A stretch of 64,000 nt of DNA, taken from Cocos nucifera. Its lineage: Eukaryota > Streptophyta > Magnoliopsida > Arecales > Arecaceae. Location of the stretch: assembly GCA_006176705.1 (NCBI GenBank), contig QRFJ01001016.1, positions 563,001 through 627,000 of the forward strand, read 5' to 3'. The notes under the pieces were generated by a model, which was not told the DNA's origin, searched no databases, and worked only from the letters and a program-made list of their open reading frames with translations. The position numbers and the translations under genes were made by a program. How positions within the stretch are numbered: the stretch's first letter is position 1; each line of letters starts with the position of its first letter. Of the stretch, positions 59,345 through 64,000 are shown one piece after another.

Positions 59345-60714
59345 TGTTGGTGTAGAATCTGATTGATGTCGAATCAAGCTAGAGTTGAGAAAGAAGAGGT
59401 CGCTATCGGTGACCTACAAAACAAACCCATCCGGAGTCAATGATGGTGGCTCCGGCAGGACCCTCCGATGATCAAGTCAGCTCTTCTAGCCAACAGAAAT
59501 GGAGTGATCTGGCAAGAATTCAGCAGATTTTTGAGAAGAAAAAGAGAGCTTAGAGAAAACATATCTAGAGAATCCATTTTTATAGATCGAGTCTGTAGCG
59601 GATTGATTGTGACAGCCATAGCTGTCTGCTAGCGGATCGTTCGAGGCCTGATGGAGTCTGTCATGGAGGAGAACACTGCCTGTAGCACCATCTATAGTAG
59701 ACTAATAGTGACAACTATAGCCATCTGGTAGTGGGCCGCTCAGGACCACGTGGAGTTTGTTACGAAAAGAGGCATCCGTTACCGTGATGTGGCTATTCGT
59801 TGAGATTTAATAATCAAAGTTCGGAGGAAGTAGGCGTTGGTTGGTGAAGAATTTTGACATATATCAATTTCAGAGGAGTTTGGACTCCTAAAGAAAATAC
59901 GGCTAGAGAAGATTACCCGGGAGGAATGCTAGTTGAAATCTGGAAGTAATCTACTGGAGAAATTTGGATGGAGTTTGACTGATGGAGAAGTTCAGGAGAA
60001 GTCTGACTGGTGAAGAAGTTCGATCGAAGGAGAAGTCCGGAAGGAGTTCGACCGCTGGAGGGGTCTGACTGAAGAAGAGATTCGGAAGGAGTTCGACTAC
60101 TAAGGTATCCGACTGAAGAAGAGATTCGAAAGGAGTTCGATCATTGGAGGGATCCAACTGAAGGAGGAGTTCGAAAGGAGTTTGGCTCATATAGAAACCT
60201 AACTGAAGGAGAGATTTGGAAGGAGTTCGGCTCCTGAAGGTATCCGATGGAAGGAGAGATCCGGAAGGAGCTTAGCTCCTGGAGGTATTCGACTGAAGGA
60301 GAGATCCGAAAAGAATTTAGCTTCTGTAGAAATTCGACTGAAGGAGGAGTCTGAAAGAAATTTGGCTTCTAGAGGAATCCAAAAGAAGTTCGGCTCCTAA
60401 AGGTAATCGACTGAAGAAGAAGTCCGAAAGAAGTTCGACTCCTGTAGGTATCCAACTGAAGGAGAGATATGAAAGAGGTTCGACTCCTAGAGGAATCTGA
60501 TTAAAGAAAAAATCAAAAAAGAGTTTGGCTCCTATAGAAATTCGACTGAAGAGGAGTTCGGAAGGAGTTCGACTAGGATTCGACCGTTGGAAGAGATCGA
60601 TTAAGGTTCAGCTGCTGGAGGAAGAATTTTCGATTGAAGCTCTTTCGTGATTACCAGCTGCATCAGGCTAAACATCGAACTGAACTTCGATGGAAGCAGG
60701 ATTTATCTCCAACA
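59345..60714 (-). repeat. LTR of the second Tat-type element, expanded by tandem repeats
   Basis: 1370 bases against about 900 in the first element. The excess is an array at 59930-60600 of roughly 45-base units (GGAGTTCGACTCCTGGAGG, then TATCCGACTGAAGGAGAG, varied). Minus-strand TATAAAAA near 59576-59583. Confidence 0.82.
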
Positions 60715-60789
60715 ATAATTCCTCCATTCTCGAGTTTGAAACTCCAAGAAAGGGAGTACAAAAAAGGCGACTGTCGAAGTTCTTTTTCG

Positions 60790-62770
60790 GGCTCTGCATC
60801 CATCGAGGTTGAAGCTCGGAGGAGATCTTATCTCCAATTGAGGTTGAAATAGATCTTATCTCCTGCTGACATTGCAGTTAAAGTTCAGAGGAGATTTTAT
60901 CTCCAGTCGAGGTTGAAGTTGAAGTTGAAGTTTGGGGGAGATCTTATCTCCAATCGAGGTCGAAGAAGATCTTGTCTCCTATTGATGTTGTAGTTGAAGC
61001 TCAGGGAAGATCTTATCTTCAGCCGAGGTTGAAGTTAAAGTTGAAGCTCGGAGAAGATCTTATCTCCAACCGAGGTCGAAGGAGATCTTGTCTCCTGCTG
61101 ATGTTGCAGTTGAAGCTTGAGGAAGATCTTATCTCCAATTGAGATTGAAGTTGAAGTTGAAGCTCGGGGAAGATCTTATCTTCAGTCGAGGTCGAAGGAG
61201 ATCTTGTCTCCTGTTGATGTTGTAGTTGAAATTTGGGGGAGATCTTATCTTCAAGCAAGGTTGAAGGAGATCTTATCTCCGATTGACGTAGATGTTGGAG
61301 CTCGGAGGAGATCTTATCTCCAACCGAGATTGAAGAAGATCTTATCTCCAGTTGACATAGACGTTGAAGTTGAAGCTTGGGGAAGATCTTATCTCTAGCC
61401 GAGGTTGACATTGAAGTTGAAGCTCGGGGGAGATCTTGTCTCCAGTCGAGATTGACGTTGAAGCTCGAGGGAGATTTTATCTTCAGTCGAGATTGAAAAA
61501 GATCTTGCCTCCTGCTGATGTTGCAGTTGAAGCTCGGAGGGAATCTTATCTCCAACCGAGGTGGAAGTTGAAGTTGAAGCTCGGAAGAGATCTTATCTTT
61601 AGTCGAGGTTGAAGTTGAAGTTGAAGCTCGAAGAGATCTTATCTCCAACCAAGGTTGAAGAAGATCTTGTCTCCTGCTGATGTTGAAGTTGAAGCTCGAA
61701 CAAGGTTGAAGTGAAGTTGAAGCTTAGGGAAGATCTTATCTCCAGCCGAGGTCGAAGGAGATCTTGTTTCCTGCTGATATTGTAGTTGAAGCTCGAGAGA
61801 GATCTTATCTCTAGCCGAGGTTGAAGTTAAAGTTGAAGCTCGGAGGAGATCTTATCTCCAGCGAGGTTGAAGGAGATCTTTGTCTCCTGCTAATGACGTT
61901 GCAGTTGAAGCTCGAAGGAGATCTTTTGTCCAGCCAAGGTTGAAGTTAAATCTCCTGTTGAAGTAAACTTGAAGCTCGAGAAAGATCTTATCTCCAGCAT
62001 CGAGGTCGAAAAGATCTTGTCTCCTGCTAATGTTGCAGTTGGAAGCTCGGAAGAGATCTTATCTCCAAACAAGGTTGAAGAAGATCTTATCTCTGATTGA
62101 CGTAGACGTTGGAGCTCGGGAGGGATCTTATCTTCAATCGAGATTGAAGAAGATCTTATCTCTGATTGATGTAGATGTTGAAGTTGAAGCTCGGGGGAGA
62201 TCTTTTCTCCAACCGAGGTTGATGTTGAAGTTGAAAACTCGGGGAGATCTTGTCTTTAACAGAGGTTGACGTTGAAGCTCGAGGAAGATCTTATCTCCAG
62301 CCAAGATTGAAGGAGATCTTGCCTCCTACTGATGTTGCAATTGAAGCTCGGAAGACATCTTATCTCCAGCCGAGGTGAAAGTTGAAGTTAAAGCTCGGGG
62401 GAGATCTTATCTCCAATCGAGGTTGAAGGAGATCCTGTCTCCTGCTGATGTTGCAGTTGAAGCTCGAAAAGATCTTATCTCTAGCCAAGGTTGAAGTTGA
62501 AGTTGAAGCTCGGGGAGATCTTATCTCCAGCCGAGGTTGAAGGAGATCTTGTCTCTTGCTGATGTTGTAGTTGAAGCTCGAAGGAGATTTTATCTCCAGC
62601 CGAGATTGAAATTGAAGTTGAAGCTCGAAAGAAATCTTATCTCCAACCGAGGTCGAAGGAGATCTTGTCTTCTGCTGATGTTGCAGTTGAAGCTCGAGGG
62701 AGATCTTATCTCCAACCGAGGATGAAGTTGAAGTTGAAGCTCAGATTGAAGGAGATCTTATCTTCCATCA
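60790..62770. repeat. Palindromic minisatellite of the second Tat-type element
   Basis: About 2 kb of units around GAAGCTCGGRGGAGATCTTA followed by TCTCCARCCGAGGTTGAAG, alternating with GGAGATCTTGTCTCCTGCTG then ATGTTGCAGTTGAAG. The core is GGAGAT-CTT-ATCTCC and variants. Frames on either strand (61019-61648 minus and others) are products of the repeat and are not called. Confidence 0.95.
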
Positions 62771-63460
62771 TTGTTGGACACAATGGGGCCATTGTCGGGG
62801 CCTCTCCTCTCATCCCATCTAAAATGAATGAGACCTTCAACTTTGCTCATGTTAGGATGAGATTCTCCTCCTATTTCTAACGGACTATGGGGGCACATAA
62901 GAATCATTGTCAGGACCTCTCTCATCATCTCATCTAAAATGAACGAGACATTCGACTTTGCTCACATTAGGACGAGATTCTCCTATTGTTCCTAACGGGT
63001 TGTGAGGGCACATAAGGGTCGTTATTGGGGCCTCTCCCCCTATCTCGTCTAAAATGAACGAGGCCTTTAACTTTGCTCACGTTAGGATTAGGTTCTCCTC
63101 TTATTCCTAACGGACTGTGGGGGCACATAAGGATCGTTGTCAGGGCCTCTCCTCCCATCTCGTCTAAAATAAATGAGGCCTTCAACTTTGCTCACGTTAG
63201 GACGAGGTTCTCTCTCTATTCCTAACGGACTGTGGAGGCACATAAGGGCCTTTGTCAAGGCCTCTCCCCCCATCTCATCTAAAATGACGAGATCTTCGAC
63301 TTTGCTTATGTTAGGACGAGGTTCTTCTCTTATTCCTAACGGACTGTGGGGGTACATAAGAGCCATTGTCAGAGCCTCTTTCCCTATCTCGTCTAAAATG
63401 AACGAGGCCTTCAACTTGCTCATGTTAGGACGAGATTCTCCTTCTGTTCCTAACATGGCC
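62770..63460. repeat. Tandem repeat, about 115-base unit, 5-6 copies
   Basis: Each unit has GCTCACGTTAGGACGAGG then TTCTCCTCTTATTCCTAACG, GACTGTGGGGGCACATAAG, and CATCTCGTCTAAAATGAACG. Copies of TTAGGAYGAGRTTCTCC fall at about 62851, 62966, 63080, 63195, 63307 and 63421. Single copies of its GTTAGGATGAGGTTCTCC part are dispersed in the first Tat-type element. Confidence 0.93.
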
Positions 63461-63479
63461 ACTTTTGATTGCTTTTTTT

Positions 63480-64000
63480 CTATCGTAATGATAGGAGCAT
63501 GATGTTGTCGTTAAGACACCGTGTTTATCAGTTTATTTTTGACTCTTTACTTTTTAATTTAATTAAAAATTATGAAGAGAATAGTAAGTTGGGTCGAATC
63601 CATAGAGAGGCAATGATTTATTTCTAAAATCTTTGATTCTTTTAATTTTTATTATTACTTTTTTTAAGAAAAAAAAGAAAGAATTTTTGAAAATTAAAAT
63701 CAAAAAATAGATTTATAAATAAAAGTAGAATTTAAATTATGCAAAAATAAATTTGATACTAAGATCTACTATTTAGATCTTAACAACTACTTGCAAGAAA
63801 ATTAAAAAGCAATAAAGAACAAATAATTTAAAGAGTTAGAATTGAAAAGAATAATAAAACTTTCTTTATTAAATTTAAAACTCAGATGCAGAATTTAAAT
63901 ATAAGAAATTAAAGAAAATTTAAAATTTTAATATAAAAAATTAAAGAAAAAGAAAGAGAAAACTAGAAGAAGATTGTAGATCAGCATAGACGTGGAGATG
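63480..64000. other. AT-rich sequence, possibly part of another LTR element
   Basis: Departs from the Tat-type element. GTAAGTTGGGTCGAATCCATAG at about 63585 resembles a phrase common in plant gypsy LTR/leader regions. No coding sequence and no boundary are visible before the window ends. Confidence 0.35.

Larger units (their letters stand above)
59345..63470 (-). mobile_element. Second Tat-type non-autonomous element, repeat-rich, incomplete in window
   Basis: Left LTR (59345-60714) shares its ends and leader with the LTR at 22178 (TGTTGGTGYAGAA, GGCTCCGGCAGGACCCTCCG, GATTTATCYCCAACA). The purine tract on the minus strand (CTCGAGAATGGAGGAATTAT) follows at 60715-60734. The interior is a palindromic minisatellite and then a 115-base tandem repeat. 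The last stretch (ATTGCTTTTTTTC near 63470) parallels 24592 of the first element, just before its gag remnant, but the sequence then departs. The partner LTR and TSD are not in the window. Confidence 0.8.

Noticed and set aside
61019..61648. 209-codon minus-strand frame of serine/arginine-rich repeats
   Set aside because: Translation of the palindromic minisatellite. Length is a by-product of repeat units lacking stop codons.
62770..63460. Regularly spaced repeats considered as a CRISPR array
   Set aside because: The whole 115-base unit is repeated without unique spacers, and the context is a plant retrotransposon.

Overview
The window is plant nuclear DNA. Evidence: two papain-like cysteine protease genes with plant signal/I29/C1A architecture, a decayed plant-type CofD-like gene with many introns, and a dense mix of plant LTR retrotransposons (Athila/Tat and Tekay-like Ty3/gypsy, Ty1/copia), L1 and RTE LINE pieces, and AT-rich intergenic DNA. 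The repeat families and flanking style suggest a monocot, possibly a palm. That family-level guess rests on impression and was not tested. There is one assembly gap (4112-4210).

Layout. 1-4111: decayed Athila-type gypsy pol, its 3' non-coding region and the start of its 3' LTR. 4211-7860: repeat-derived and paralogous flank DNA, including an inverted copy of the upstream flank of the first protease and a Tat-type pol remnant on the minus strand. 7868-9020: intact cysteine protease gene 1 (minus). 9500-19375: its upstream flank, split by a truncated Ty1/copia element (12008-18240), with a 1.1 kb flank copy on the far side of it. 22178-26816: complete non-autonomous Tat-type element (minus) with target-site duplication GTAAT. 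27675-32790: a second copy of the protease upstream flank, broken by a Helitron-like insertion. 33280-48300: exons of a CofD-like gene (minus) with frameshifts and a stop. Its introns hold L1 and RTE fragments and a Tekay-like LTR element (41687-46324). 49085-57792: the second protease cluster, all minus: an exon-1 pseudogene (51608-51902), another (53160-53428) whose leader is split by a second Tekay-like LTR element (53441-55699), and gene 2 (56638-57792), which is complete but divergent. 58370-59230: copies of CofD flank DNA and a GH17 beta-1,3-glucanase fragment. 59345-63470: a second Tat-type element made largely of tandem repeats, running towards the window end.

How it fits together. 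The window records local duplication of a cysteine-protease/CofD unit. The 3' flanks of gene 1, the 51.6 kb pseudogene and gene 2 match each other, their promoters match each other, and the last two CofD exons recur next to a protease pseudogene. Retrotransposons then split these copies. Only the two proteases look capable of making protein. They are predicted secretory-pathway or vacuolar proteases of the SAG39/SAG12-like group.

The least ordinary structures are: minisatellites in the Tat elements whose every unit carries a small palindrome, with partly compensating stem changes; a Helitron-like 3' end that falls exactly where a duplicated flank is interrupted; and changes at conserved active-site-region positions in protease gene 2.
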